Assembly (NCBI GenBank): GCA_934725305.1 | Contig: CAKVBA010000024.1 | Location: 1-39,752 of the forward strand | Reading direction: 5' to 3' | Source: an uncultured Parabacteroides sp. | Lineage (GTDB): Bacteria > Bacteroidota > Bacteroidia > Bacteroidales > Tannerellaceae | Length of the DNA stretch: 39,752 bases | Shown: positions 29,450 through 38,331 of the stretch, one piece after another | Layout of the letters: every line of letters starts with the position of its first letter | Numbering within the stretch: position 1 is the first letter of the stretch | The notes under the pieces: model-generated | The model's database searches: none | The model's input: the letters and a program-made list of their open reading frames with translations, nothing else | Told to the model about the DNA's origin: nothing | Translations under genes and position numbers: made by a program

Positions 29450-31585
29450 TTAATAGAAACGAATGCGGTTATCTTCCACGTCAGCACGATCGATCAACTG
29501 CTGAATAACCTGATACTGGAAGCGATAAGCATTTGTAGCATTCAACATACGAATTTCGTCTGCTTCGTTGTAAGTCTTATTTTCCTTATTCTTAGCATAA
29601 GACTTGAATACATAAACACCATTGTTACCCTTAACCGGTGCACTTACCTGATCAACAGGAGTCAAAGATACCATTGCATTCATCTTAGGTTCAACGCCCA
29701 TACCAGCGATACGACGTGTAGCGAAGTTTACGAACTTAACAGAATCTACAAAAGAGTTCATTGCCTCGGCATAAGCTTCAACAGTAGTCAGATTCTTAGC
29801 AGCCAAATCAGCAGCAATCTTGTCGCCCTTCTTCTGTGCTACCAATTCAGACTTCAATGCAGCAGAAACCATATCCAACGGACGATAACCCTTCGGCAAT
29901 TCATTCTGAACAGCAGCAATCACAAACTTATCATCACATTCGAAGATTTCAGAGATAGCACCCTTCTTATTCTGGAATGCCCAACGAACCACCTGACGTG
30001 AGTTCTTCATTGAACCCAACATTTGATCAGCAGCAGTAACAGTTGCATTAGAAATCAAGTTGTAACCAGCTTCTTTTGCATTAGCTTCCAACTTCTCGAT
30101 TGTATTGTTCTGAGAGATGAACTGGTTCAATTCATTATAGATATTGCTATAAGTCTTTGAACTAGGAGATACTGTCATGTCAATATCAGCCACTTTATAC
30201 TTAACAACATTGGCAGTCTTTTCTGTTACCTTAACCAAGTGAGTACCATACATAGACTTAACAACTACTACCTGATTCAACGGAGTTGAGAACACAGCAT
30301 TCTTGAACTCTTCGTTCACACCACGCAAAGCAGTAGCTTCAGTAAACCAACCAAGTTCGCCACCTTTTTCAGCAGCCTGATCTACAGAATGTTCCTTTGC
30401 CAATTCTGCAAAGTTTGCACCACCCTTCAATGCGCCCATCAAGCTATCTGCCAAAGCCTTAGTATCAGCTTCAGATTTACCAGCCAACATAATGTGACTT
30501 ACCTTCACTGAGTCAGGAGCCTGAGTCTTATCAACCAACTTAAACAATCTGTACTTGCCATTATCAAAAGTCGGACCATAAATAGCACCCACTTCAGCAG
30601 AAGTAGCGAACTGCTTCAATTCAGGATCAAAAGCATTTTCTGTGAAGAAAACATCCATATAAGGGATTTCAGAGTTTTCATTTACCACATCAGCAATATG
30701 AGTAGTTGTAGTCAACTCATTCTTGATAGCATCCATATCTGCCTCAGCATTCTTATAGTCATCCTGGCTCGGACGGATATCTACAGCTAAATACTGCAAC
30801 ACCTTACTTTCGTCCTGCTTGAATGCCTCTTTACGCTGGTTGTAAAGCTTTTCAATTTCAGACTTGCTAACTTCGATTGTAGAATCAGGGATAGAAGCAT
30901 AAGACTGCATAGCATATACAAGGTCTGCGCTCTCGGCAGCTCCATCAAAAGCATCCTTTGCCTGTAAAGCATTTGCAGTAACTGCCTTGCTCAACAAAGT
31001 TGTATATTTCTGTTCCAAACGCTGACGCTTGATATTCTTTTCCCAAAACAGCCAAAAATTCTTAGCCTTCAACAACTGTGCCTGTTGTTCTGCAGGATAA
31101 GAAGCCATATTATCAACATCAATAGACTTCAAGAAACGCAACAAAGCACCTTTATCGAACTGACCTGTTTCCGGATTGTTGAAGATCTGCATCTGCTGAA
31201 TCAGCGGAGAGATATTTTCACCCTGAACCATGTCAAACAGTTCTTCCGGACATACTGTCATACCAATCTCTTCTGTAGCCTCGCCCAACACAACATCCTG
31301 AACCATTGTGTTAAATACAGACTGACGGATCTGATTCATGTACTCTTCAGGCAAGCTGTTTGAGCCGGTCTGCATCTTGTACATTTCAGACATCTCATCT
31401 ACACGAGCCTGATAATCTTGAATCTTAATTACTTCTCCGTCAACAACAGCAACCTTTTCCTGAGATTGTCTGAAATAAGTAGAACCGGAATTCAAAAAGT
31501 CACCGATAATAAAAGCGAATAGCGCCAGACCTACCACTAATACAAGTAGTCCAGCTTTGCTTCTAATTTTTTCTAGCGTAGCCAT
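29450..31585 (-). CDS. PpiD-like periplasmic peptidyl-prolyl isomerase
   Basis: A 711-residue protein anchored by one N-terminal transmembrane helix (about 11-31, LLVLVVGLALFAFIIGDFL), with the rest in the periplasm. SurA_N-like chaperone segments (about 45-250) precede one parvulin/PpiC rotamase domain. This domain is recognised by VKVSHIMLAGKSEADTKALA, then GGANFAELAKEHSVD, then GGELGWF and YGTHLVKVTEK. A long C-terminal region may hold a second, degenerate rotamase-like domain. The protein would help fold or release exported outer-membrane proteins at the Sec exit. It is the last gene of the coaX-lptC cluster but has a 96-bp gap before it, with a possible promoter, so it may also be transcribed alone. 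Confidence 0.88.
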   Translation of the reverse strand: MATLEKIRSKAGLLVLVVGLALFAFIIGDFLNSGSTYFRQSQEKVAVVDGEVIKIQDYQARVDEMSEMYKMQTGSNSLPEEYMNQIRQSVFNTMVQDVVLGEATEEIGMTVCPEELFDMVQGENISPLIQQMQIFNNPETGQFDKGALLRFLKSIDVDNMASYPAEQQAQLLKAKNFWLFWEKNIKRQRLEQKYTTLLSKAVTANALQAKDAFDGAAESADLVYAMQSYASIPDSTIEVSKSEIEKLYNQRKEAFKQDESKVLQYLAVDIRPSQDDYKNAEADMDAIKNELTTTTHIADVVNENSEIPYMDVFFTENAFDPELKQFATSAEVGAIYGPTFDNGKYRLFKLVDKTQAPDSVKVSHIMLAGKSEADTKALADSLMGALKGGANFAELAKEHSVDQAAEKGGELGWFTEATALRGVNEEFKNAVFSTPLNQVVVVKSMYGTHLVKVTEKTANVVKYKVADIDMTVSPSSKTYSNIYNELNQFISQNNTIEKLEANAKEAGYNLISNATVTAADQMLGSMKNSRQVVRWAFQNKKGAISEIFECDDKFVIAAVQNELPKGYRPLDMVSAALKSELVAQKKGDKIAADLAAKNLTTVEAYAEAMNSFVDSVKFVNFATRRIAGMGVEPKMNAMVSLTPVDQVSAPVKGNNGVYVFKSYAKNKENKTYNEADEIRMLNATNAYRFQYQVIQQLIDRADVEDNRIRFY

Positions 31586-31631
31586 TTATCTTTATTATTT
31601 TTTTAAGTTTATTATTTCACATTTAAGGGCA

Positions 31632-31639
31632 CGAAGATA
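31632..31639 (-). promoter_or_regulatory. Possible -7 box upstream of ppiD
   Basis: TATCTTCG on the minus strand differs by one base from TAnnTTTG and lies in the 96-bp gap before ppiD. There is a T-rich run directly upstream but no -33 TTTG at standard spacing. Confidence 0.3.
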
Positions 31640-31681
31640 CAAAAAAAAGGATTTGCCACATCATTTATATCTTTTTTTTTA

Positions 31682-32938
31682 TCAATCACCCACTTTCAAG
31701 CGCACTAATTCGATTTTTGTCGCTGTTACTTTCAGTATTTTGAAGGTAAATTTACCAATGACAACTGTTTCGTTCAGCTTGGGAAACTTCTGATAATTGT
31801 GCAAAATCAGACCAGCAATGGTTACATAATCATCAGACTCCGGAAGCTCCAAGGCAAACATCTCGTTCAATGTGTCTATCTCCATTCGACCGGACAATAG
31901 ATACTCATTCTCTGCTACCTGCTTGGCCACATGAGATCGGGTGTCATGCTCGTCTTCAATTTCACCGAAAATCTCCTCCACCAAATCTTCCAACGTAACA
32001 ATGCCGGATGTACCTCCGAACTCATCAACAACAACGGCCAACGTCTTCTTGTCTTGCATCAAAAGTTTCATCAGTTTATTAGCTGCCATTGTCTCCGGCA
32101 CGATAGGAACACTCTTAATGGCCTGCTTCCAGTCTTTAGGATTCTTGAACAATTCAGAAGAGTGGATATAGCCAATAATATCATCAATATTGTCTTTATA
32201 AACCAATATCTTGGACAGACCAGTCTCAATAAACTTTGAGCGCAACTCTTCAACAGTTGCCTCTGTATCACAAGCGACCACCTCGGTACGAGGCACGATA
32301 CAGTCTCGAAGACGTACATTTGAGAAATCCAAAGCATTTTGGAATATTTTCACCTCGGTGTCCATGTCTGAATTCTGAGGTGCATCTTCAATACTCTGCT
32401 GAATAAAATAGTCCAAATCGACCTTGCCCAATGCCTGATCGGTATTACTATTCAGATTCTTCACTCCACCCAATTTCAAAATCACAAAAGACAAGAGTGA
32501 TGAAAACTTTGATATTGGATATAATATAACATATATAATGAGCAGAGGAACTGCAAATAAATTCAATGACAAATTAGGATTCAACTTAAAGATCGTCTTC
32601 GGAATAAACTCGCCGACAAACAGGATCAGCAGAGTCGAAAGAATAGATTGAATAAACACAATCAATGCCTCATTGCTAACCACCTGAGCGATCAAAGGCT
32701 CCAAAATGATGGCCATCTGTAAACCATAGACAACCAATGCAATGTTATTTCCTACCAACATGGTAGAAATAAAGAGATTGGGATTATGATAAAAAACCCC
32801 CAATATTTTACTTGAAAAACTCTTGTTCTTCTTATCCAGCTCATAGCGCAATTTATTCGAAGAAATAAATGCGATCTCCATCCCTGAAAAGAATGCAGAG
32901 AATGTCAATGATATTAATATATAAGTTAATGTATTCAC
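31682..32938 (-). CDS. CNNM/CorC-type transporter-like protein (GldE-like)
   Basis: A 418-residue membrane protein. The N-terminal DUF21/CNNM domain (about 1-180) has four hydrophobic segments and FSGMEIAFISSNKLR. A CBS pair (about 205-320) includes VPRTEVVACDTEATVEEL and VVVDEFGGTSGIVTLEDLVEEIFGEIEDEHD. The CorC_HlyC domain is at about 335-415. The architecture is shared by magnesium/cobalt efflux proteins and by GldE-like proteins of Bacteroidetes; the transported ion is not evident. The ATG overlaps the lptC stop by 4 bp, so the two are translationally coupled. The linkage to lptC suggests an envelope-related role rather than hemolysis. Confidence 0.88.
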   Translation of the reverse strand: MNTLTYILISLTFSAFFSGMEIAFISSNKLRYELDKKNKSFSSKILGVFYHNPNLFISTMLVGNNIALVVYGLQMAIILEPLIAQVVSNEALIVFIQSILSTLLILFVGEFIPKTIFKLNPNLSLNLFAVPLLIIYVILYPISKFSSLLSFVILKLGGVKNLNSNTDQALGKVDLDYFIQQSIEDAPQNSDMDTEVKIFQNALDFSNVRLRDCIVPRTEVVACDTEATVEELRSKFIETGLSKILVYKDNIDDIIGYIHSSELFKNPKDWKQAIKSVPIVPETMAANKLMKLLMQDKKTLAVVVDEFGGTSGIVTLEDLVEEIFGEIEDEHDTRSHVAKQVAENEYLLSGRMEIDTLNEMFALELPESDDYVTIAGLILHNYQKFPKLNETVVIGKFTFKILKVTATKIELVRLKVGD

Positions 32939-33603
32939 TCCTTACTGTTCTTAACTATATCAAACTCCGCTGCGTCATGCTCTACCGCAACAACATCAGC
33001 AGAAGTCGTATCCCTTGAAGATTCACTTACAGGGAAAATTCCTTGCGAATTAAATATCTTATACTGAGTCATATTCTGGTTCGACTCAAAACCAACACCG
33101 GTAATCACCTTATCTTCCTGCTCTATCCGCATATACTTATCGGAATAGATCTTCTCCTCTTTTTGATTCCAGAAAAGCTCTTCTGTCTCAAAATATTCTC
33201 CCTGCAGACTCTTGATCTCTACATTACCGACCAATCGCCACAATCCTTTCACATCGAAATAATAGGCAGTATCGGCCTTGATGCTTGCCTCAGTCCGAAA
33301 CAAAGTATCAAACTTTTCCACATAAACCCCTTCCGGAAAATACCAATAAGGATCTGTAGCCTTGCTATAGACAAACCACTCTTTCGCATTCAAGCGATAA
33401 CGCGTAACGCCAGAATCAGATATCAACGACGACACTTCGGTTGCCTTCATGGTATAGGTATGCTCAGGATCAAAAGCAACCTCAACAATATCTTTAGTCT
33501 CTTGGCTACATGAGAGAGTAAACAAAAGGAGCATAACAACTCCTCCAATAGTAGTTGTTATGCCCATATATCTCGTTTTACTAAGAAAACGTCTATTACA
33601 CAT
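32935..33603 (-). CDS. lptC: LptC-like LPS export lipoprotein
   Basis: A 222-residue protein with an N-terminal hydrophobic segment ending in a lipobox (FTLSC, C32). The LptC beta-jellyroll region (about 40-190) is seen in the recurring pattern YTMKATEVSSLISDSGVTRYRLNA and EYFETEELFWNQKEEKIYSDKYMRIEQEDKVITGVGFE. The last pattern is typical of LptC/YrbK. It would bridge LPS from the LptBFG transporter toward LptA. Bacteroidetes LptC homologues are often annotated as lipoproteins, as here. It follows the TPR gene by 5 bp and overlaps the CNNM-like gene by 4 bp. Confidence 0.88.
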   Translation of the reverse strand: MCNRRFLSKTRYMGITTTIGGVVMLLLFTLSCSQETKDIVEVAFDPEHTYTMKATEVSSLISDSGVTRYRLNAKEWFVYSKATDPYWYFPEGVYVEKFDTLFRTEASIKADTAYYFDVKGLWRLVGNVEIKSLQGEYFETEELFWNQKEEKIYSDKYMRIEQEDKVITGVGFESNQNMTQYKIFNSQGIFPVSESSRDTTSADVVAVEHDAAEFDIVKNSKE

Positions 33604-33608
33604 ACTTG

Positions 33609-34976
33609 TTATCTAACAGTTGTACGTTCACCGATCCAACCACCAATAGTCAATGGTTTACCCTTTTCCAATTCAGGGTGCATAAAGACTTCTTCAGTAG
33701 ATGGCAAGTGTGCACGGTAAGCTCCAATCAAAGTATTAGCCTCTTCTGCAACAGTTGAATCCACCTGTTTTGCCTTTTCAAACTTATCGATAGCTGCATA
33801 ATAAACGGTTTTTACCAATACAGCGTCACCCGGATATACAGACTTTGCAGTAGCAGCATACATCTTACCAATCAACAAGTAAGCAGAACCATAGTTTGGA
33901 TTAGCTTCCAAAGCCTTGTTACAATACTGTCTAGCCTTTGAATAGCTACTCTGTTCAAACATCAACAAAGCAACCATATAGTAGTCATCAGCCTTAGCAG
34001 CTACTTCTGTTTCCAAGTTAGCAGCTTCTTCAAAATATTTAACAGCAACATCGTAGTTCTTAGTCTTTACAGCCTGTTTTCCCAAACCGATAGCAGCTTC
34101 TGCACTTGGTTCTTTCTGATAAGCATAACCGGATGCTACGAAATAAGCTTCAATATCCTGACAACGTACACGTTTCAACAAAGAGATAACATCTTTCAAA
34201 TAATTCAGATTATCCTTGTTCTCTTCTACTTTCTGAGCATACATATTCTGCAATGTCTCACAATCAGCGGCACCACTGTTTGCAAAAGCATTATCAATAC
34301 TTGCTTTATAAGTGGACAAAGCATTTATTTCTTTCTGATTGTTTGCAGCTTCTGCAGCCTTCAGCTGAGCATCCAGGATAGCTGAAGATTTCAGATAATC
34401 CTGAATATACTGTTCCTTCATGTTAGGATCTGCCAACATTTTCTGCAAAGAGGCAAATGAGAAAAGAGATGTAGCCAAAGCTTCCGTTTTTTCACCGAAT
34501 TCATCTATAACCTCTTTCAACCAGCCATACAGCAAATTATAGTCGGCCTTATCGCCAGAATACTGTACATAATCCTGAGCCTTACGGGCAACAATCCAGT
34601 CTTTACCGTACTTTCTGTCGTTGCCAAAATATTTAACACGCTTGTCATAAACGGTCATCAAATTGTTAATCAGCTCTGCTTTCTTTGCAGCATCTTTTTC
34701 ATTAGCAATCTGCCAACCAACAATTTTCACACCATATAAATAGATATCCTTTGTTGCAGCTGGACATTCATCATACGCAATTTTCCAAAACTCATAAGCA
34801 TCTTTAAAGTTTCCAGCTTTTGCATAAGGAGTAAACAAACTGATATTAGTAATACAACGAACGCTGTCTTCACCCGAGCCGAATCTCGTACCATTATCTA
34901 CTCCCTTCTGAGCATATGCTCCAAATGCTCCCATAGAGCATCCGGCAGCAAGCAATAAAACATTCTTGATCTTCAT
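33609..34976 (-). CDS. Exported TPR-repeat protein
   Basis: A 455-residue protein with a signal peptide from the ATG at 34976 (MKIKNVLLLAAGCSMGAFGAYAQ); an upstream ATG at 35042 would place 22 odd residues before it and overlap the previous gene, so it is rejected. Several tetratricopeptide units are visible, clearest around AAIGLGKQAVKTKNYDVAVKYFEEAANL, YYMVALLMFEQSSYSKARQYCNKALEANPNYGSAYLLIGKMY. It probably acts as a periplasmic scaffold. The gene is a regular companion of the adjacent OMP and lptC genes. LAAGC could alternatively serve as a weak lipobox. Confidence 0.82.
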   Translation of the reverse strand: MKIKNVLLLAAGCSMGAFGAYAQKGVDNGTRFGSGEDSVRCITNISLFTPYAKAGNFKDAYEFWKIAYDECPAATKDIYLYGVKIVGWQIANEKDAAKKAELINNLMTVYDKRVKYFGNDRKYGKDWIVARKAQDYVQYSGDKADYNLLYGWLKEVIDEFGEKTEALATSLFSFASLQKMLADPNMKEQYIQDYLKSSAILDAQLKAAEAANNQKEINALSTYKASIDNAFANSGAADCETLQNMYAQKVEENKDNLNYLKDVISLLKRVRCQDIEAYFVASGYAYQKEPSAEAAIGLGKQAVKTKNYDVAVKYFEEAANLETEVAAKADDYYMVALLMFEQSSYSKARQYCNKALEANPNYGSAYLLIGKMYAATAKSVYPGDAVLVKTVYYAAIDKFEKAKQVDSTVAEEANTLIGAYRAHLPSTEEVFMHPELEKGKPLTIGGWIGERTTVR

Positions 34977-35007
34977 ATCTTTTTTCTTATTAAAGTTAAC
35001 TAATTTA

Positions 35008-36291
35008 TTAATCGACCTTTCTCTTAAAGAACCACAGTTCATTAAACGTATAATTCACAGTAAAACGGAAGTATTGTTCATTAATCATAGAACGATGTTC
35101 CGGGTGAACCTTAACGTATTCAAAAGAGACATTCATAAATGAACGATTATCAATCAACGGCAAGCCCAAACCTATACTTGCACCATATTCATTATATCCA
35201 TATCGATTATAACTGTTTCCATCCTTCATATTGACATTCAAGTAGGAATTACTGTAATGTCCACCGGCACGATAACGGACACGGCTGAAGAAAGAGCGAG
35301 CGATATAATTCGGAATAAATTCCAAACCTGCACCCACACGAACCCGATTCTTGAAGTTATCTTTTTCGCCAAAATACTGGCAGTTTTTCCAATCTTCAAA
35401 AAGGAAGTCTGCTGCAACAGTCAATCTGTTTTCCTTCACATAAGAGGCTCCGAATCCAAAAGAATTGGGAATATCACTACGCTGACCCAAAACGGTATCT
35501 GTCTCTAATGACATATTATACTTATTGGAGCCGATGCCTGATATATTGTATGATTTAGCATGCAACTGTTGTCCGGGCGAGAATGTTACTCCCACCGTTA
35601 CAGATTCATCCTTGCTCAACGGATGTGTATATTGTACGCCAAAATTCATCTTAAAGTCGCGAACCTCTAAACGCTTATACTGCGTCACATTATTTGTCCC
35701 GCTAGACGAATTAAGGAATGTCAAGTTTCGCTCATGGGTAATATTACCAAATAAGAAACTAAAATTGGCACCGACTGAAAGACGCTTCTTCCATAAATCG
35801 AAAGAGATACCTCCATAGGCATCACTCAAGCTACCTGAACCTACGAATGTTTCAGAATAGGGCGAATCCACATTGGAATAGACCTTACCAAATTCATAAC
35901 CTACATGAGAATAAGGCAACACTCCCAAACTTACAGCCAAACGACGTGTAATAGGGAACTGCATTGCTATATACTCCACATTACCATTTACATTTTTACG
36001 GTTGTTGACTCCATCCGTAAACCAAGAGACCTGTCCTGATACACCCAGATCAAAAAGGAAAGTCAATGAATCCATACAGCTATATGAAGCCGGATTCATT
36101 GGATTGATCTGTTTTGAAGAACGGAGACCTACACCAACACCACCCATTGCTCGACCTGCTCCAAAAGAACGATCTGCCAACTCGCCATAACCAAACCGCG
36201 TATAGGGCGAATTGGTGTTATTTTGTGCAATCAAAGTCAATTGTGTAAATATAAGAATACTTATAAATACGACTTTATTAATTCTCAACAT
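35008..36291 (-). CDS. Putative outer-membrane beta-barrel protein
   Basis: A 427-residue protein with a signal peptide (about 1-22, LTLIAQ). The start of the mature chain is NNTNSPYTRFGYGELADRSFGAGRAMGGVGVG, followed by many amphipathic beta-strands with aromatic ends (for example YRAGGHYSNSYLNVN and FRFTVNYTFNELWFF). This composition and the lack of other domains predict an outer-membrane barrel of 12-16 strands. The function is unknown; the position next to LptC and TPR genes suggests an assembly or transport role. The ATG overlaps the coaX stop by 14 bp. The start of the mature chain resembles a class of Bacteroidetes OMPs that is found in this conserved cluster. Confidence 0.75.
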   Translation of the reverse strand: MLRINKVVFISILIFTQLTLIAQNNTNSPYTRFGYGELADRSFGAGRAMGGVGVGLRSSKQINPMNPASYSCMDSLTFLFDLGVSGQVSWFTDGVNNRKNVNGNVEYIAMQFPITRRLAVSLGVLPYSHVGYEFGKVYSNVDSPYSETFVGSGSLSDAYGGISFDLWKKRLSVGANFSFLFGNITHERNLTFLNSSSGTNNVTQYKRLEVRDFKMNFGVQYTHPLSKDESVTVGVTFSPGQQLHAKSYNISGIGSNKYNMSLETDTVLGQRSDIPNSFGFGASYVKENRLTVAADFLFEDWKNCQYFGEKDNFKNRVRVGAGLEFIPNYIARSFFSRVRYRAGGHYSNSYLNVNMKDGNSYNRYGYNEYGASIGLGLPLIDNRSFMNVSFEYVKVHPEHRSMINEQYFRFTVNYTFNELWFFKRKVD

Positions 36292-37006
36292 TATACTCTA
36301 AGATTCTATTTAATCCTGTCAACACTAAATTAATATCTGCAAAGATGGAATTTTTTAATCGGCTTTCAAAATAAAACGAATGACCGCCCGTTAAAAAAAC
36401 CAAAAGATCCGGATATTTTTCCTTTAGCTCATCTATGCATCCATCCATCTCCCAAACGATACCACGCACTACTCCCGCCTGGATAGCCGTCTTTGTACTG
36501 GAGCCTACCAGTTGAATTTCATCTTCTTCAGTAACAAGCGGAAGCTTTTTTGTAAAGGCATTCAATGCCCTAAAGCGGGTAGTCATGCCCGGAGAGATGT
36601 TTCCGCCTTTATAAATACCTCCGGCTTCAACCACCTCGTAGGTTATAGCTGTTCCTGCATCAATCACCAGCAGGTTGCGCTCAGGTTGCAGACAAGTGGC
36701 TCCTACAACAGCTGCCAACCGATCACATCCCAACGTCTCTGGGGTTTCATAACAAACCTGTATGGGCAAAGATAGCTGTTCGTCAAAAAACAGAAAATGC
36801 TTCAACCTACCCTTTAAATAAGCAACCAACTCTTCATCAGCCTCTGTCACAGTAGAAAATATACCATTTTCAAGTGCATATTCTTCAAACAAAGGAGCTA
36901 TTTCTTCTATGCCCAAATGTTTGAAAAACAAGTAATTTTCCAGCTTGCCGTCTTTATAGACAGCAACCTTTGACGAGGTATTCCCTTGTTCAATGATCAG
37001 ATTCAC
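36278..37006 (-). CDS. coaX: Type III pantothenate kinase CoaX
   Basis: A 242-residue CoaX that phosphorylates pantothenate in the first step of coenzyme A synthesis. The phosphate-binding motif is LIIEQGNTSSK near the N-terminus, with Glu-Gln in place of the usual Asp-Val/Ile. Further blocks are GCDRLAAVVGA, VIDAGTAITYEVVEAGGIYKGGNISPGM and FLTGGHS. The family normally begins a few residues before the GNT motif, which points to the GTG at 37006; a TTG 30 bases upstream is in frame but unlikely. There is no ATG in the region, so a GTG start is needed. First gene of the cluster that continues to ppiD. Confidence 0.88.
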   Translation of the reverse strand: MNLIIEQGNTSSKVAVYKDGKLENYLFFKHLGIEEIAPLFEEYALENGIFSTVTEADEELVAYLKGRLKHFLFFDEQLSLPIQVCYETPETLGCDRLAAVVGATCLQPERNLLVIDAGTAITYEVVEAGGIYKGGNISPGMTTRFRALNAFTKKLPLVTEEDEIQLVGSSTKTAIQAGVVRGIVWEMDGCIDELKEKYPDLLVFLTGGHSFYFESRLKNSIFADINLVLTGLNRILEYNVEN

Positions 37007-37112
37007 TCTTGTTTGATATTTTCTGCAAAGAAACAAAATAAAGATGAGAATTAAATCATATAGCCTTATTTTCTTTCCAAAACGATGTTTTTTCCTATCT
37101 ATTCTACTAACT

Positions 37113-37125
37113 CGTTGGCGGAATT
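37113..37125 (-). repeat. AATTCCGCCAACG motif copy 4 (inverted)
   Basis: CGTTGGCGGAATT on the plus strand, thus the motif on the minus strand. Relative to the minus-strand array E it lies downstream, as do copies 1 and 3 relative to arrays A and D. Confidence 0.5.
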
Positions 37126-37198
37126 AACTTTGCTTTTGTTCAACGATTCCCATCGTCTTTCTTCTTTATAACGGCTCCGCTTATGGAATAGTCCGGCG

Positions 37199-37248
37199 GT
37201 GTATCATCATTACAAACCATTGCGCTGCTTTCAGAATCCAACCTCAGT
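37199..37248 (+). repeat. 50-bp dispersed repeat, copy 2
   Basis: About 39 of 50 positions agree by hand alignment with 29280-29329, ungapped and on the same strand. The neighbouring bases do not extend the match strongly. Confidence 0.6.
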
Positions 37249-37312
37249 CATCAACACGAGAAGCTCTTGTCGGCCTCATTCTCGCGCCACAGCAGAAGTG
37301 CTATTCGAATGT

Positions 37313-37422
37313 TATTCGAACGGTGTTCGAACGCCGTTAAAAAAAAGAAGCCGACCTTTTTCCAAAAAGGATGCGCCCTTTTTCCGAAAAGATGCCGAGC
37401 TTTCCAAAAGCTATATGCGCAA
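37313..37422 (-). repeat. 22-bp tandem repeat array E (five units)
   Basis: In 22-bp register on the minus strand, units at 37379-37400, 37357-37378 and 37335-37356 begin GCTCGGCATC, GGGCGCATCC and GGTCGGCTTC, each followed by a T-then-A-rich half such as TTTTTGGAAAAA. The first resembles array B in the order of its unit types. The units at 37401-37422 and 37313-37334 are more diverged; the latter carries TTCGAA palindromes. The array starts 2 bp downstream of the stop of the DUF4221-like gene. Confidence 0.7.
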
Positions 37423-37424
37423 CT

Positions 37425-38185
37425 CTACTTCTCCGCTGTCAGTTCAAACCGCACAAAGCTGAGCACATCATCGCTGAACTGGGGATTCAGATAGTGACTG
37501 TCTGATATGTAAAGACCATCTTCCAATATGATCATGCCTTTTGCACTATAGGTATAATCGGGGAAAAGCGTCTCTCCTATTTTGTTGAACTCCTTATCCA
37601 GGATGATGGTGGAGAAATTCTTCCGACCATAGGCAAGTAGTTCAAACGGACGGACCTCTTTCTCTATCGTGGTTCGAGGATAAAGATACATCGTGCGGCC
37701 TATCACCTCAGCCGGTTGTAAATAGGCACTTGAAAAACCATAACGAGATAATTCCTCGTTTGTCGCATCTTTATCATACGAATATTTGGCATGCAAAAAG
37801 CCGTTTTTATCCGACAGAGAAATCTCCTTTACATCCCTATTGGGCAGATAGATACTATCTAAATTATGGATATAGTAACCTTCAGCCAACCCTACTCCAT
37901 GATTTCCCTCCACCGGAAAATCCACTTTGTATTCAAAGGACTCTGTGTCGATGTCATAAAACAGAAGCGTATTGGAAGCTCTATTCTTAAAAGTAAAATA
38001 GTTTTTCCCGGTTTTATCTCGATAAACAGCATAGCTATACATTTCATTTTTGGTGTCTGCATCCAACGCAAACGTCAGCTTTTTATCGGTCTTTGTCAAC
38101 GAATATTTCTTTACAGTCTCTTTCCCGCTACAGCCATCAAGAGGAGCAGCAACATACATGGGAGCAGTTTGATGATCGGTTTCAT
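37425..38185 (-). pseudogene. DUF4221-like lipoprotein gene, frameshifted at its signal peptide
   Basis: The main open frame (37425-38159) encodes a chain that resembles DUF4221 proteins, ending GLYISDSHYLNPQFSDDVLSF as in that family. Its formal start, MYVAAPLDGCSGKETV, is not a signal peptide. In the next frame an ATG at 38183-38185 opens MKPIIKLLPCMLLLLLMAV, a perfect lipoprotein h-region. Adding one base near 38133-38140 joins the frames into a lipobox of the form LLxGCSGKE. So a single-base deletion, or a sequencing error, separates signal and mature part. The remaining chain (about 250 residues) is also shorter than the roughly 360-380 residues I expect for the family, so an internal deletion is possible. 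Confidence 0.65.
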
Positions 38186-38331
38186 AATAAAAACTGTTTT
38201 AAAGGTTATCTTCTTTTCTTAATACTCTAAATATGATACTTCCATTCTTTCTATATTGTGTTATTATACTCTTCACCTACTTTTGTGTTCATCTAAATTG
38301 ACGAAACTTGTGTAACAATGCCTTTTGAAGC

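Larger units (their letters stand above)
37007..37424. other. Non-coding repeat region between coaX and the DUF4221-like gene
   Basis: The stretch of about 418 bp has a motif copy at 37113-37125 (inverted), a 50-bp dispersed repeat (37199-37248), a cluster of TTCGAA palindromes (about 37304-37332), and the 22-bp array E (37313-37422) ending next to the stop codon of the DUF4221-like gene. Short open frames on the plus strand here are made of repeat sequence and are not called. Confidence 0.6.

Noticed and set aside
34977..35042. Upstream ATG start of the TPR gene
   Set aside because: It would put 22 unusual residues before a clear signal peptide and overlap the previous gene.
14197..37422. 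CRISPR array
   Set aside because: The 22-bp units are contiguous with no unique spacers, and no cas gene is in the window.
37199..37494. Plus-strand open frames overlapping array E and the DUF4221-like gene
   Set aside because: They overlap the 3' end of a convincing minus-strand gene and consist of dispersed repeats.
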